A stretch of 64,000 nucleotides of DNA, taken from Streptomyces sp. NBC_01341 (GTDB lineage Bacteria; Actinomycetota; Actinomycetes; Streptomycetales; Streptomycetaceae). The position numbers and the translations under genes are program-made. Shown one piece after another: positions 45,055-54,421 of the stretch. The notes below the pieces were generated by a model that did not search any database, was not told where the DNA came from, and worked only from the letters and a program-made list of their open reading frames with translations. The DNA lies in NCBI RefSeq assembly GCF_035946055.1, contig NZ_CP108364.1, positions 4,774,001 to 4,838,000 of the forward strand. The letters are read 5' to 3'. Positions within the stretch are counted from its first letter, which is position 1. Each line of letters opens with the position of its first letter.

Positions 45055-46536
45055 ATGCGCAAGGCGCTCAGAGGCATTCTGTCGCTCGCGGTGCTCATAG
45101 GCACAGTGAGTGCGACCGGTGCCTCGGCCGGTGCGGCCACCGCCGCGGAACCGGCCGCGAAGCAGAGCAACGGCTCCAGCAGCAGCGAGAGCAGCAACGA
45201 GGACATCAAGGACCGCATCCTGGCCATCCCGGGGATGAGCCTGATCGAGGAGAAGCCGTATCCCGGCTACCGCTTCTTCGTCCTGAACTACACCCAGCCG
45301 GTCGACCACAAGCACCCGTCCAAGGGCACCTTCCAGCAACGCATCACCCTGCTGCACAAGGACACGACCCGGCCGACGGTCTTCTTCACCAGCGGCTACA
45401 ACGTCTCGACCAACCCGAGCCGCAGCGAGCCGACCCAGATCATCGACGGCAACCAGGTGTCCCTCGAATACCGGTTCTTCACCCCGTCCCGTCCGGCCCC
45501 CGCCGACTGGTCGAAGCTCGACATCTGGCAGGCCGCCAGCGACCAGCACCGCGTCTTCAGCGCGCTGAAGAAGATCTACTCCAAGAACTGGCTGACCACG
45601 GGCGGCTCCAAGGGCGGCATGACCGCCACCTACTTCGAGCGCTTCTACCCGAAGGACATGGACGGCGTCGTCGCCTACGTCGCCCCCAACGACGTGGTCA
45701 ACGACGAGGACTCGGCCTACGACCGGTTCTTCGCCCGGGTCGGGACCAAGGAGTGCCGCGACCGGCTGGCCGGCGTCCAGCGCGAGGCCCTCGTCCGGCG
45801 CGAGCCGCTGGAGAAGAAGTTCGCGGCCTACGCCGACGGGAACAGCCTGACGTTCAACACCGTCGGCACGCTCGACAAGGCGTACGAAGCCGTCGTCATG
45901 GACTACGTCTGGGCGTTCTGGCAGTACAGCCTGCTCGCCGACTGCGAGACCGTCCCGGCCGACGCGAAGAACGCCACCGACCAGGAGATCTGGGACTCCG
46001 TCGACGGCATCTCGGGATTCTCCGCCTACGCCGACCAGGGCCTGGAGACCTACACGCCGTACTACTACCAGGCCGGCACCCAGCTCGGCTCGCCCGACAT
46101 CGAGCAGCCCTGGCTCGGCAACCTGAGCCGCTACGGCTACCAGCCGCCGCGCTCCTTCGTGCCGCGCTCCATCCCCATGAAGTTCAAGCCCGCCGCCATG
46201 CGGGACGTGGACAGCTGGGTCAGGAACAACGCCCGTCACATGCTGTACGTCTACGGCGAGAACGACCCGTGGGGCGCCGAGCCCTTCCGGCTCGGCCGGG
46301 GCGCCCGTGACAGCTACGTCTACACGGTGCCCGGAGGCAACCACGGCTCGAAGGTCGCCGGGCTCGTCGCCGACGAGAAGGCGAAGGCCACCGCCGCCGT
46401 CCTGCGCTGGGCGGGGGTCGCGCCGGCGGCCGTCCAGGCCGACCCGGCGAAGGCGAAGCCCCTCGCGAAGTTCGACTCCCGGCTGGACGAGCGGGACGCC
46501 GAACTCCAGCGGGACCAGGGGACGCTGCGCCCGTAA
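45055..46536 (+). CDS. Secreted S37-family tripeptidyl aminopeptidase
   Basis: A 493-residue exported serine peptidase like the PS-10/prolyl tri-tetrapeptidyl aminopeptidases of Streptomyces, which trim N-terminal tripeptides from secreted proteins and transglutaminase. A signal peptide ends near residue 30 (ASAGAATAAEP). The serine nucleophile lies in TTGGSKGGMTATY (Ser185). VAPNDVVNDEDSAYDRFFA is a family stretch, GENDPWGAEPF gives the Asp and PGGNHGSKVAGL the His. A Ser/Asn/Glu-rich linker follows the signal. Length is normal. The gene ends at a terminator shared with a convergent GH3 gene. Confidence 0.92.
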   Translation: MRKALRGILSLAVLIGTVSATGASAGAATAAEPAAKQSNGSSSSESSNEDIKDRILAIPGMSLIEEKPYPGYRFFVLNYTQPVDHKHPSKGTFQQRITLLHKDTTRPTVFFTSGYNVSTNPSRSEPTQIIDGNQVSLEYRFFTPSRPAPADWSKLDIWQAASDQHRVFSALKKIYSKNWLTTGGSKGGMTATYFERFYPKDMDGVVAYVAPNDVVNDEDSAYDRFFARVGTKECRDRLAGVQREALVRREPLEKKFAAYADGNSLTFNTVGTLDKAYEAVVMDYVWAFWQYSLLADCETVPADAKNATDQEIWDSVDGISGFSAYADQGLETYTPYYYQAGTQLGSPDIEQPWLGNLSRYGYQPPRSFVPRSIPMKFKPAAMRDVDSWVRNNARHMLYVYGENDPWGAEPFRLGRGARDSYVYTVPGGNHGSKVAGLVADEKAKATAAVLRWAGVAPAAVQADPAKAKPLAKFDSRLDERDAELQRDQGTLRP

Positions 46537-46550
46537 CGCACGAAGGGGGC

Positions 46551-46585
46551 GGGCCCGCCGGGTGTGGTTCCTACCCGGTGGGCCC
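46551..46585. terminator. Bidirectional terminator
   Basis: Arms GGGCCCGCCGGGT and ACCCGGTGGGCCC pair over 13 positions with one mismatch around a 9-nt loop, between the S37 peptidase and the GH3 gene. Confidence 0.8.
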
Positions 46586-46593
46586 ACCCCGAC

Positions 46594-48432
46594 TCAGGAC
46601 CTGTACGACAGCCCGTAGCCGACCGGGTACAGCGTCTGTGCGGGCGCGTCCGCACGCTGCACCGGGACCGGGAGCCGCCCGCCCGGCTCGGCCCGGCCCG
46701 CGATCACCCGTGCGGCGGCCCGCAGTTCGACGTCCGTCCACGAGTAGGCGGCGAGGCTCGCCGCATACCCCGTGCCCGCCAGCTGGGCGATGTCGTAGGG
46801 GTTCCGGATCGCGAGTGTGATCACCGGGACGCCGGTCGCCACCAGCGCGCGGACCAGAGTGCGCTGAGAACTCGTCGCCGACACGTTGTACGTGCCCACG
46901 ACCACCGCGTCCTTGCCCGTGGCGGCGGCCACCGCCTCGTCGATCTTCGCCTGGGTGGGAGCGGTGCCGGTCGAGAGCGCCGTCGCCGTGTACCCCAGTT
47001 CCCCGAATGCCGTGGCGAGTGTCGTGGTCGGAGGGCCCGTCGTCCCGGACGGTGAGGCCGGATCCGCCCCCACCACCAGGATGTTCCGGTGGGAGCGGCG
47101 GGACAGCGGCAGCAGCGAACCGTCGTTCGCGAGCAGCGTGGTCGTCCGTTCCGCGATCCGGTCGGCCGCGGCGAGGTGCGACCTCACTCCGACCGTGCGG
47201 TCGACCCCCCGGTGGGTGACGTAGGGGTCGCGGAACAGGCCGAGCCTTGTCTTCAGCCGCAGGATGCGCAGGATCGATTCCTCGATGCGCGCCTCGCTGA
47301 TCTCGCCGCTCTTCACGGCGTTCAGCACCGCGTTCCAGGCGACCTTCAGGTCCGGCGGGTTGAGCAACTGGTCGACACCGGCCAGCAGCGCCAGGACGGG
47401 GACGCGCTCGTCGCCGTACTTCGTGCGGACGCCCTCCATGCCCAGGGCGTCGGTGACCACGACCCCGTCGTAACCGAGTTCCTCACGCAGGATGCCGGTG
47501 AGGATCGGGCGGGACAGCGTCGCCGGGTCCTCGGACGGGTCGAGGGCCGGCACCACGATGTGCGCCGTCATGATCGAGTCGATGCCGGCGGCCACCGCGG
47601 CGCGGAACGGCGGGGCGTCCAGCTCCGCCCACTGCTCCCGTGTGTGGGTGATGACGGGGAGGCCGGTGTGACTGTCGGTGCTGGTGTCGCCGTGACCGGG
47701 GAAGTGCTTCGCCGTCGAGGCGATCCCGGCGCCTTGATAACCCTTCACCTGGGCGGCCACCATGGCGGCCACGGACTCGGGATCGGAGCCGAAGGAGCGC
47801 ACCCCGATGACCGGGTTGGCGGGGTTCACGTTGACGTCCGCGTCCGGCGCGTAGTTCTGGTTGATGCCCATCGCCGCCAGTTCGGCCCCGGCGATCAGGC
47901 CCGCCCTCCGCGCGTCGGAAGGCGAACCGCCGGCGCCCAGCGCCATGGCACCGGGCAGCAGCGTCGCCGGCTCCCCGACGCGGCACACGATGCCGTGCTC
48001 CTGGTCCGTGGAGACGAGGAGCGGCAGCGGGACGCGTCCGGCGAGCCCCGCGCGCTGGATGCCGTTGGAGAGGTCCGCGATCTGGTGCGGGTCGCGGGTG
48101 TTGTGCGCCCAGGCGAAGTAGATGATCCCGCCGACGTGGTACGTCGAGATCAGCTCGGCGGCCGTGCGGACCCCGATCTCCTTCATGTTGGCGTCGACGT
48201 CCGCCTGGTCCGGCGCGGTGGCGGAGTGGCCGTACACCCGCATCACGAAGAGCTGGCCGACCTTCTCCTCCAGGCTCATCCGGGCGATGAGCCGCTTGAG
48301 GTGCCTGTCGGAGGCCGCGCCGGACGCGGATGCCTGGGCGCTGCCGGGAACGGCTGCCACTCCGGTCACGGCGGCCACGGCCGTGGCCGCCGTCGCGGTG
48401 AGGAGGGTACGCCTGGAGGTGCGGTAGTGCAC
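46594..48432 (-). CDS. Secreted GH3 enzyme, NagZ-like beta-N-acetylhexosaminidase
   Basis: A 612-residue exported enzyme. The twin-arginine signal reads RTSRRTLLTATAATAVAAVT with processing near AQAS. The GH3 barrel contains MSLEEKVGQLFVMRVYGHSA, STDQEHGIVCRVG, the NagZ-type loop KHFPGHGDTSTDSHTGLP with the catalytic His-Asp pair, and VVVTDALGMEGV with the nucleophile Asp; a C-terminal GH3 sandwich follows. This loop marks enzymes that release N-acetylglucosamine from chitin or peptidoglycan fragments. GTG 48430-48432 has AAGGGG upstream; the longer frame start is unlikely. Confidence 0.9.
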   Translation of the reverse strand: MHYRTSRRTLLTATAATAVAAVTGVAAVPGSAQASASGAASDRHLKRLIARMSLEEKVGQLFVMRVYGHSATAPDQADVDANMKEIGVRTAAELISTYHVGGIIYFAWAHNTRDPHQIADLSNGIQRAGLAGRVPLPLLVSTDQEHGIVCRVGEPATLLPGAMALGAGGSPSDARRAGLIAGAELAAMGINQNYAPDADVNVNPANPVIGVRSFGSDPESVAAMVAAQVKGYQGAGIASTAKHFPGHGDTSTDSHTGLPVITHTREQWAELDAPPFRAAVAAGIDSIMTAHIVVPALDPSEDPATLSRPILTGILREELGYDGVVVTDALGMEGVRTKYGDERVPVLALLAGVDQLLNPPDLKVAWNAVLNAVKSGEISEARIEESILRILRLKTRLGLFRDPYVTHRGVDRTVGVRSHLAAADRIAERTTTLLANDGSLLPLSRRSHRNILVVGADPASPSGTTGPPTTTLATAFGELGYTATALSTGTAPTQAKIDEAVAAATGKDAVVVGTYNVSATSSQRTLVRALVATGVPVITLAIRNPYDIAQLAGTGYAASLAAYSWTDVELRAAARVIAGRAEPGGRLPVPVQRADAPAQTLYPVGYGLSYRS

Positions 48433-48679
48433 GTGAGCCCCTTCCGGTACTGAAAGAAACTTCCAAGAAGTACGGATATATGGAAAGTAACTACCAGTCA
48501 AGGGGGCGGCCCGAGAAAGCGCCGGGCGCACGGAGGGGGTGGCGGCGTGGTGAGGCCCGTCCGCGACGTCCGTGCCGGCGCCACGGGTCCGGGGCCCGGC
48601 CCGCCGTCAGGACAGTCCTGCGCCCGCCCGCGCCCCCGCAGTGCGGACATCGCGGCGACGACCGCCGGGCGCCGCGCCG
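48433..48679. other. Intergenic region upstream of the GH3 gene
   Basis: About 250 bp. The first 65 bp next to the GH3 start are unusually AT-rich (GAAAGAAACTTCCAAGAAGT, then GGATATATGGAAAGTAAC), suggesting a strong promoter or operator. A pair of AACTTCC/GGAAAGT-like half-sites is visible but not precise enough for naming. The remainder holds no supported gene. Confidence 0.4.
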
Positions 48680-48853
48680 TCTCTGTACGCCACAGTGCGT
48701 ACAGCCGCCTGGGGCTTCCTGCTCCGCCGCCATCCCGCCTCGTCCGTGGCCCCGTTCACCCTGCTGGTAGGCGGGGTGGCGCTCACCTCGCTAGCCCGGC
48801 CCCGCGCCTCCGCCGCCCCACCGCCGGCGGAGGCCGAAGGGGTACGCGTCTGA
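48680..48853 (+). pseudogene. 3' remnant of an EamA-type drug/metabolite transporter
   Basis: The frame before TGA 48853 reads LYATVRTAAWGFLLRRHPAS and SVAPFTLLV, then GGVALTSLARPR. Intact EamA proteins have about 30 residues between these blocks (PVxGMxSAALxLGE and the last helix), so an internal in-frame deletion is evident. The preceding nine helices are absent. Only the scar of a gene remains, transcribed if at all from unknown sequences. Confidence 0.7.
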
Positions 48854-48854
48854 G

Positions 48855-49643
48855 CTACTGCTTCGGTGAGCCGAGCCGCAGGATGTGCTCACGTCCTGCG
48901 GTCAGCAGCTCCGGCAGGTCGGCAGCCCCGGGGTACCAGCGCTTCTCGTACTCCCAGCAGACCCAGCTGTCCGGGTCCAGCGTGTCCAGGCACGCCTTCA
49001 GGGGCAGCACCCCGGTGCCGAGTGCGAGCGGCGTGGTGTCCTCGGCCGACGCGATGTCCTTGAACTGGACGTACCCCAGGTGCGGCGCCAGCACGGCATG
49101 GCTCGCGGCCGGCTCCTCGCCCGCCAGCCAGGTGTGCATGACGTCCCAAATCGCGCCGATCTGCCCGTGCCCGACGGTCCCCACCACGCGGGCCACGTCG
49201 GCCCCGGCGCGGTGCGAGTCGTGGGTCTCCAGCAGGATGCGCACACCCAGGTCCGCGGCCTGCGGGGCAGCGGCGCCCAGCCGGCGGGCGGCGACGGCGT
49301 CGGCCTCGGCGGGGTCCTGGTCCCCGCCTCCCGGGAACACCCGGACATACGGCGCCCCGAGGTCGTGGGCCAGCTGCACCAGTCCGGCGAGCTCCGCGAG
49401 CACCGGCTCGTCGTCACCCGCTGCGGCGACCTTCGCATACCCGGCGACGTTGAGGATCTCGACGCCTCCGCGCTTGAACTCGTCCGCTACTGCTGCCCGT
49501 TCGGCCGGGCCGAGGCCGGGGTGCACCGGCTCCTCCGGGTGGGCGCGCAGTTCGACCCCCTGGTAGCCGTGCCCGGACGCGAGCCGCACCACGTCCGCGA
49601 CGGGCATGCCCGGTACTCCGAGGGTCGAGAAAGCGAGCTTCAC
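48855..49643 (-). CDS. Sugar phosphate isomerase/epimerase family protein
   Basis: A 262-residue TIM barrel of the xylose-isomerase-like/AP endonuclease 2 group. It starts VKLAFSTLGVPGMPVADVVR and has metal-site stretches GYQGVELRAH, ILLETHDSHR, GAIWDVMHTW and YVQFKDI, with WEYEKRWYPG near the end. Such proteins isomerise or epimerise sugars or inositols; the substrate is not predictable. GTG 49641-49643 has GAAGGA upstream. It stands alone at the edge of the RiPP island. Confidence 0.88.
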   Translation of the reverse strand: MKLAFSTLGVPGMPVADVVRLASGHGYQGVELRAHPEEPVHPGLGPAERAAVADEFKRGGVEILNVAGYAKVAAAGDDEPVLAELAGLVQLAHDLGAPYVRVFPGGGDQDPAEADAVAARRLGAAAPQAADLGVRILLETHDSHRAGADVARVVGTVGHGQIGAIWDVMHTWLAGEEPAASHAVLAPHLGYVQFKDIASAEDTTPLALGTGVLPLKACLDTLDPDSWVCWEYEKRWYPGAADLPELLTAGREHILRLGSPKQ

Positions 49644-49752
49644 GATCGGTGTCCTTCCGCTGGGAGCCTGCGCGGGAACGGCCCGGCACTCACCCGGCTC
49701 CTGCCCCCCGGAACCGGCCGTCACTCCCGCGCGGCGCCCAGCGTACGGCCCC

Positions 49753-50352
49753 TCAGCCCGTGCCCCGCAGCAGTCGCTCCAGGCTGCCCAGCAACTGAAG
49801 CGCGTCCTCGCGCCGTTCGCCCTCCAGCACCCGCCCGCCGACGGCCGTCGTGTGCGGGGCGAGCACCCGCAGCGCCGCCGCCGCCTGCCGGGCGAACATC
49901 GCCAGCAGGTCCAGTTCACGGACACCCGACCGTGCCTGGGGGGAGGGGTCCAGCACCTCCAGCACCCCGAGGACGCGTGACTCGCTGATCAGCGGGGCGG
50001 CCATCAACGCGTCCGGGACGTATGCGGTGGACTCCGCCAGCGAGCGGTCGAACGACGTGTTCCGGCTCAGGTCGTCCACCACCATCGGCTCACCCGAGGT
50101 CGCCACCCAGCCGGCGATGCCGCGACCCGCGGGGAACCTGCGCCCCACCAGGAACGCCTCACCCTCGCCGGAGACCGCCTGGAAGACCAGTTCGTCCGCC
50201 TCCTCGTCCAGCAGGCAGACGGAGCTGGCGGCCGCACCGAAGATCGCCCGCGCCACGTCGACGACCGACTGGAGCAGCTCGTGCCGGGCGGCGTCGCCCG
50301 GGGCGGGGAAGGACGGGGAGGTGAGCATGGCGTCAGTTCTCGGAGTCGTCAC
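49753..50352 (-). CDS. GAF-domain protein
   Basis: A 199-residue cytosolic protein made almost only of a GAF domain (about 25-155): VVDVARAIFGAAASSVCLLD, RRFPAGRGIAGWVATSGEPM and DALMAAPLISESRVLGVLEV. GAF domains bind small ligands or sense redox state. GTG 50350-50352 has AGGAGA five bases upstream and overlaps the subtilase stop by 20 bp, so I prefer it to ATG 50328. It is the last gene of a minus-strand set with the subtilase and cyclase-AAA protein, and probably works as their sensor. Confidence 0.85.
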   Translation of the reverse strand: MTTPRTDAMLTSPSFPAPGDAARHELLQSVVDVARAIFGAAASSVCLLDEEADELVFQAVSGEGEAFLVGRRFPAGRGIAGWVATSGEPMVVDDLSRNTSFDRSLAESTAYVPDALMAAPLISESRVLGVLEVLDPSPQARSGVRELDLLAMFARQAAAALRVLAPHTTAVGGRVLEGERREDALQLLGSLERLLRGTG

Positions 50353-51214
50353 GGGTGTCTCCTGCCGCTGTGGAAGGACGCGGGTCCGCGTGCACATTGG
50401 CCGCGGAGAGGTAGAGGGCGTTCTTGAGCTGGAAAGCCGTCATCCGGGGATGCCCGGAGAGGACGCGGGCGCAGAGACCCGCGACGTACGGGGTGGCGAA
50501 GCTGTTCCCGGTGGTGCGGATCGTCCGGCCGCCCAGCCACGGAACGGACACGTTCTGTCCCGGCCCGAAGAACTCCACCGGGGGGTCCGGGTTGTAGAGG
50601 TGCAGCTCGTCGTCCTCCTGGTGGCTGCCCACCGAGATCACCGAGGCGAACCGCCAGGGGAAGCTCTCCACAGGGGTGTTGTGCGCCGAGGCGACGATCA
50701 CCGTGCGGCCGAAGTAGGCACGGTCGGCGAGGCCGTGCAGCTCGGGGGCGAACCGGGCGCGGGTGGTCGACAGACTCAGGTTCACCACGTCGAAGCGCTG
50801 CTCCACGGCCCAGCGGAGCCCGGCCATCAGCACCTCGCCGGTGCCGGAGAACCGCTCGCCCAGCACCCGGACGCTGTGGATCTCGCAGTCGGGCGCGGTG
50901 CGGCGGATGATCCCCGCGCACGCCGTGCCGTGTCCGCAGGTGTCGCCGGTGGCGCTCGGCTCGACCGTGACCGCCCCGCTCTCCGGGTCCTTGACCACCA
51001 CCCAGGAACTCTCCACCCGGCCCACCAGCGGATGGTCGAGCTCCACACCGGAGTCCACCACGCAGACCCGCACCCCCCGCCCGGTGGCCTGCCGCGCGGG
51101 CAGACCGCCCGGCGGCCCCTCGTCCGCGGGGACGGGTACGTCATCGGGGCCGCGTCCGCGCAGGCTCCAGGTGAGTCCCTGCCCCGGGACCGTGCCTGTT
51201 CCGACGGTTCCCAT
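50333..51214 (-). CDS. Intracellular subtilase (S8 family)
   Basis: A 293-residue serine peptidase with the full triad: Asp54 in CVVDSGVELDHP, His95 in TCGHGTACAGI, Ser238 in TTGNSFATPYVAG, and oxyanion Asn179 in SAHNTP. There is no signal peptide or propeptide, so it stays in the cytosol. Together with the radical SAM enzyme and the precursor-like gene nearby, it is a candidate leader peptidase. The cyclase-AAA stop is 3 bp upstream and the GAF gene overlaps its end. Confidence 0.9.
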   Translation of the reverse strand: MGTVGTGTVPGQGLTWSLRGRGPDDVPVPADEGPPGGLPARQATGRGVRVCVVDSGVELDHPLVGRVESSWVVVKDPESGAVTVEPSATGDTCGHGTACAGIIRRTAPDCEIHSVRVLGERFSGTGEVLMAGLRWAVEQRFDVVNLSLSTTRARFAPELHGLADRAYFGRTVIVASAHNTPVESFPWRFASVISVGSHQEDDELHLYNPDPPVEFFGPGQNVSVPWLGGRTIRTTGNSFATPYVAGLCARVLSGHPRMTAFQLKNALYLSAANVHADPRPSTAAGDTRDDSEN

Positions 51215-51217
51215 CGG

Positions 51218-54200
51218 TCAGCTCCTCTCCGTCGTGGTGACCATGGCCTCGTCCGGCACACAGCCGGCGGCCCGGCGGGCCCCCGGCAGATGCCCCTTGC
51301 TCACGAAGTGCTCCCGGGCCGCCCGCGCCGAGACCAGCGCGGGGGCCCGCCGCCCCAGCGCGAACAGGGTGCGGGCCCGGTCCAGTTCGGCCGTCGCCCG
51401 GACCAGCGGGGAGTCCGTGAGCAGCGACGCCCGCACGGCCCGGTCCGCGTGACCGGCAGCCTCCGCCGGCCGCCCGGCCGCGGCGGCCAGCCGGCCCCGG
51501 AGTCCGTTCAGGTCGACGGCGTCGGCGGGGCTCAGCTCCGACGCCTCCCCCATGCCCGCGATCCATCCGGCCGCCCGCCCGGGCCGGCCCTCGTCCAGCT
51601 CGATCCGGGCCGCGTCCAGTGCCACGGTGGTCCGCAGCCCCGCCGCGTCGGCGCGCCGGGCCGCCTCGTCGGCCCCGGCCAGCAGCTCCAGCGCCGACCC
51701 GGCGTGTCCGAGCAGTGCCTCGACGGCGGCCCGGAACACGGGCAGGAACACCTCGGCCTCGGCGAACCGCAGTTTCCCGGCCAGCTCCTGGGCCTCGGCG
51801 AGGCAGGCGTGCGCCTCGCGGGGCCGGTCCTGGAGCGCGTACAGCACCGCCAGGGGGCAGTTCAGGGTGAGCCTGACCGTCGGGCGGCCCTCCCCGTGTG
51901 CGTCCAGCAGACCGAGGCAGCGGGCCACGGCCTCGGGGGCGGGCACCGGACCGCGCCACAGGGAGATGCCGATGGCCCCGAGCGCCCCGGCCCGTTCCGG
52001 TTCCGCCCCGGCCAGGACCGCCTGCTCCAGGGCACACGCCTGGTCACGTGCCGCCTCCTCGTGCCGGCCCGCCTGCTGGAGGTGCTGGGCGAGCCTCAGA
52101 TGGGACCTGGCCCGGCCGACCGCGTCTCCCGCCGCCTCGAAGACCGGCAGCACCGCCCGTGCCGTCGCCGTGAGCCCGGGGCCGGGACCCGAGGGGTCCA
52201 GCACCGCGAGCGCCAGCCTGGCGTGCGCGGACTCCACCGACGCCGACTCCAGCCCGGCCACACGGCGCAGCAGTCGCGCCCCGCTCGCGGTCCTCCCCAG
52301 CGCCACCCGGACCTCGCCGAGCCTGCGGACCGAGCCCGCGTCGTCCGGATCCAGCTCGACCGCCCGCTCCAGCAGGTCGTCCGCCCAGGCGAGGTCCGAC
52401 CGGGACGCCGCCTGGGCCCCGGCGCGGCCCAGCGCGGCGGCGGCACGGCCGCGCAGCCGCCCGGTCCGGTCGTCGAGCAGCCCGAGCTCCGTCCGGTAGC
52501 GGCATGCGCGTTCGAGATGGCCGCCGACGGCGCCGTCACCGGCCCGCAGCACCGCGGGCAGTTCGGCCGCCCAGGCATGACGGTCGGCCTTGGCGCGCTT
52601 GGACAACGACGCGTACGTCACCTCGTGCACCAGCCCGCTGCTGAACCGGTACGCCGCCGGCTCCGACCCCGTCCCCGGCTCCACCAGCCGGCGCCCGGTC
52701 AGCGCCACCAGCACCTCCTCGATGAGCGCCAGCCGGTGCGCCCGGTCGGCGGAGGAGACGTTCACCGCCGCGGGCCCCCGCAGTTCTGCCAGCCGTGCGG
52801 ACGTCTCCAGCAGCAGCAGTTCCGCCGAGGTGAACTCGCGGCCGATCACGGCGGCGAGGCCGACCATGGTCCGCTCGGTCCGGGCCAGTGCCCCGATCCG
52901 GGCGCCCAGCAGAGCCTGGAGCGTGGGAGGCAGCCCGGACCCGGTTGCGTCCGCCCGGCCGCCGACCAGGAGCTGTTCGAGGTAGAGCGGATTGCCCCCG
53001 GCGCGGGACAGGAGCCGCTCGTCCACCGGCCCCGCACCCCCGTCGAGCCGCGCCAGCAGGCCCGCGAGCCGCACACTCTCCTCGCGGGGCAGTCCTGTGA
53101 GCTGGAGGCAGTCCGCGGGGTCCGCCGTCCCGTCCGGCCGGCCCGCACAGACGATCAGCACACCTGCGGGTCCCGAGCCGTCCGCCAGCCGCTCCACGGC
53201 GCGCGTCAGCAGGGGCGCCGCCTCATGCGTGTCGTCGAGCACCAGCACGAAGGGCCGCTCCCGGGCAGCACGGCCCAGCACCGTCGCCAGCGCGGCGCAC
53301 ATGTCCTCGAACGGGGCGTTGGGCGTACCGTCCCGCAGCAGGCCCGCGGACAGCAGGGCCATCGCGTCGTCGGCCGCCGTAGCCTCCTGGCGGACGAGGC
53401 CCGGCAGGGCGCGCAGGGCGTCGGCGAGGGGGGTGAGCGTGCCCTGGTCCCCGTGTCCGCGGCACCGGCCGGCGCCGTAGGAGAGGACCCCCGAAGCGGA
53501 CCGCCGGGCCAGCCACTCCCGGATCAGCCGGGTCTTGCCGATGCCGGGCTCGCCGACGACGCGCAGCAGCCCGGCCCGCCCCGCGCGAACGGTGTCCGAC
53601 AGGGCGGCGTCCAGGGCGTCCCGCTCGGTGCGGCGCCCGACGAAGGGCACGTCGAAACGGCGCAGCAGCTCCGGATCGTCCGCCCCCAGGGCCAGCAGCC
53701 GGTAGGCCTCCACACTGTCCTGCTTGCCCTTCAGCCGGAGCGGCCCGGTGGGCTCGGCGGAGACCGTGGGCCCGGCGGCGAGCAGCGTGTCCGGACCGAG
53801 GAGGATCTCGCCGGCCCCGGCGTTCTGTTCCAGGCGCGCGGCGATGTTCACGGTCTCACCGGACACCAGCGCCTGACGGGCCGACGCGTCGCCGCCGGCC
53901 ACCACCTGGCCTGTGTTGACACCGATCCGGGTGGCGAGCGTGATGCCCAGGGTGGCGTGCAGCTCCTCGTTGAGCGCGGCCAGGGCGTCCCGCATGCCCA
54001 GAGCGGCGGCCAGCGCCCTCCGGGCGTCGTCCTCCCGCACCACCGGCACACCGAACACCGCCATCACCGCGTCGCCGATGAACTTCTCCGGCGTGCCGCC
54101 CCGGGCCACGATCTCCGCGCTCATCGCCTCGAAGTACCGCAGTGTCACCGTGCGCAGGGTTTCGGGGTCCAGCACCCCCGACAGTGCGGTGGAGCCGACG

Positions 54201-54334
54201 AGATCGCAGAACAGCACCGTGACCGGCTTGCGTTCGTCCTCCCCGGGCGGGGCGGCGACGGCGCACGGCGTCCCGCAGGACGAGCAGAACCTGGCGTCCT
54301 CCGGCAGGTCCTGGCGGCACGTGGTGCAGTTCAT
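51218..54334 (-). CDS. Zinc-ribbon, class III cyclase, AAA ATPase, TPR signalling protein
   Basis: A 1038-residue protein. Order: zinc ribbon (CTTC and CSSC at 3-20), nucleotide cyclase domain (about 36-200) with both metal Asp (VLFCDLVGST, Asp44; FIGDAVMAVFG, Asp88) and NIAARLE, then an AAA domain with GEPGIGKTR and FVLVLDDTHE, then TPR-like helices to the end. Such giant proteins link cyclic nucleotide production or sensing to regulation; many have degenerate cyclases, but the metal ligands here are intact. It starts 87 bp after the precursor-like gene, beyond a hairpin, and is coupled to the subtilase. Confidence 0.9.
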   Translation of the reverse strand: MNCTTCRQDLPEDARFCSSCGTPCAVAAPPGEDERKPVTVLFCDLVGSTALSGVLDPETLRTVTLRYFEAMSAEIVARGGTPEKFIGDAVMAVFGVPVVREDDARRALAAALGMRDALAALNEELHATLGITLATRIGVNTGQVVAGGDASARQALVSGETVNIAARLEQNAGAGEILLGPDTLLAAGPTVSAEPTGPLRLKGKQDSVEAYRLLALGADDPELLRRFDVPFVGRRTERDALDAALSDTVRAGRAGLLRVVGEPGIGKTRLIREWLARRSASGVLSYGAGRCRGHGDQGTLTPLADALRALPGLVRQEATAADDAMALLSAGLLRDGTPNAPFEDMCAALATVLGRAARERPFVLVLDDTHEAAPLLTRAVERLADGSGPAGVLIVCAGRPDGTADPADCLQLTGLPREESVRLAGLLARLDGGAGPVDERLLSRAGGNPLYLEQLLVGGRADATGSGLPPTLQALLGARIGALARTERTMVGLAAVIGREFTSAELLLLETSARLAELRGPAAVNVSSADRAHRLALIEEVLVALTGRRLVEPGTGSEPAAYRFSSGLVHEVTYASLSKRAKADRHAWAAELPAVLRAGDGAVGGHLERACRYRTELGLLDDRTGRLRGRAAAALGRAGAQAASRSDLAWADDLLERAVELDPDDAGSVRRLGEVRVALGRTASGARLLRRVAGLESASVESAHARLALAVLDPSGPGPGLTATARAVLPVFEAAGDAVGRARSHLRLAQHLQQAGRHEEAARDQACALEQAVLAGAEPERAGALGAIGISLWRGPVPAPEAVARCLGLLDAHGEGRPTVRLTLNCPLAVLYALQDRPREAHACLAEAQELAGKLRFAEAEVFLPVFRAAVEALLGHAGSALELLAGADEAARRADAAGLRTTVALDAARIELDEGRPGRAAGWIAGMGEASELSPADAVDLNGLRGRLAAAAGRPAEAAGHADRAVRASLLTDSPLVRATAELDRARTLFALGRRAPALVSARAAREHFVSKGHLPGARRAAGCVPDEAMVTTTERS

Positions 54335-54378
54335 GACGTTCCCTTCTCTCCGGGGGTGGGGCCGCACTGCAGCCGGGA

Positions 54379-54406
54379 GGGCGGGGCCGGCGCACCGGCC
54401 CCGCCC
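54379..54406. terminator. Hairpin directly after the precursor-like gene
   Basis: Perfect 12-base arms GGGCGGGGCCGG and CCGGCCCCGCCC enclose a CGCA loop, 15 bp after the precursor-like stop. It could stabilise the upstream mRNA and reduce read-through into the cyclase gene. Confidence 0.85.
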
Positions 54407-54421
54407 CCGCGCGGGAACCGC

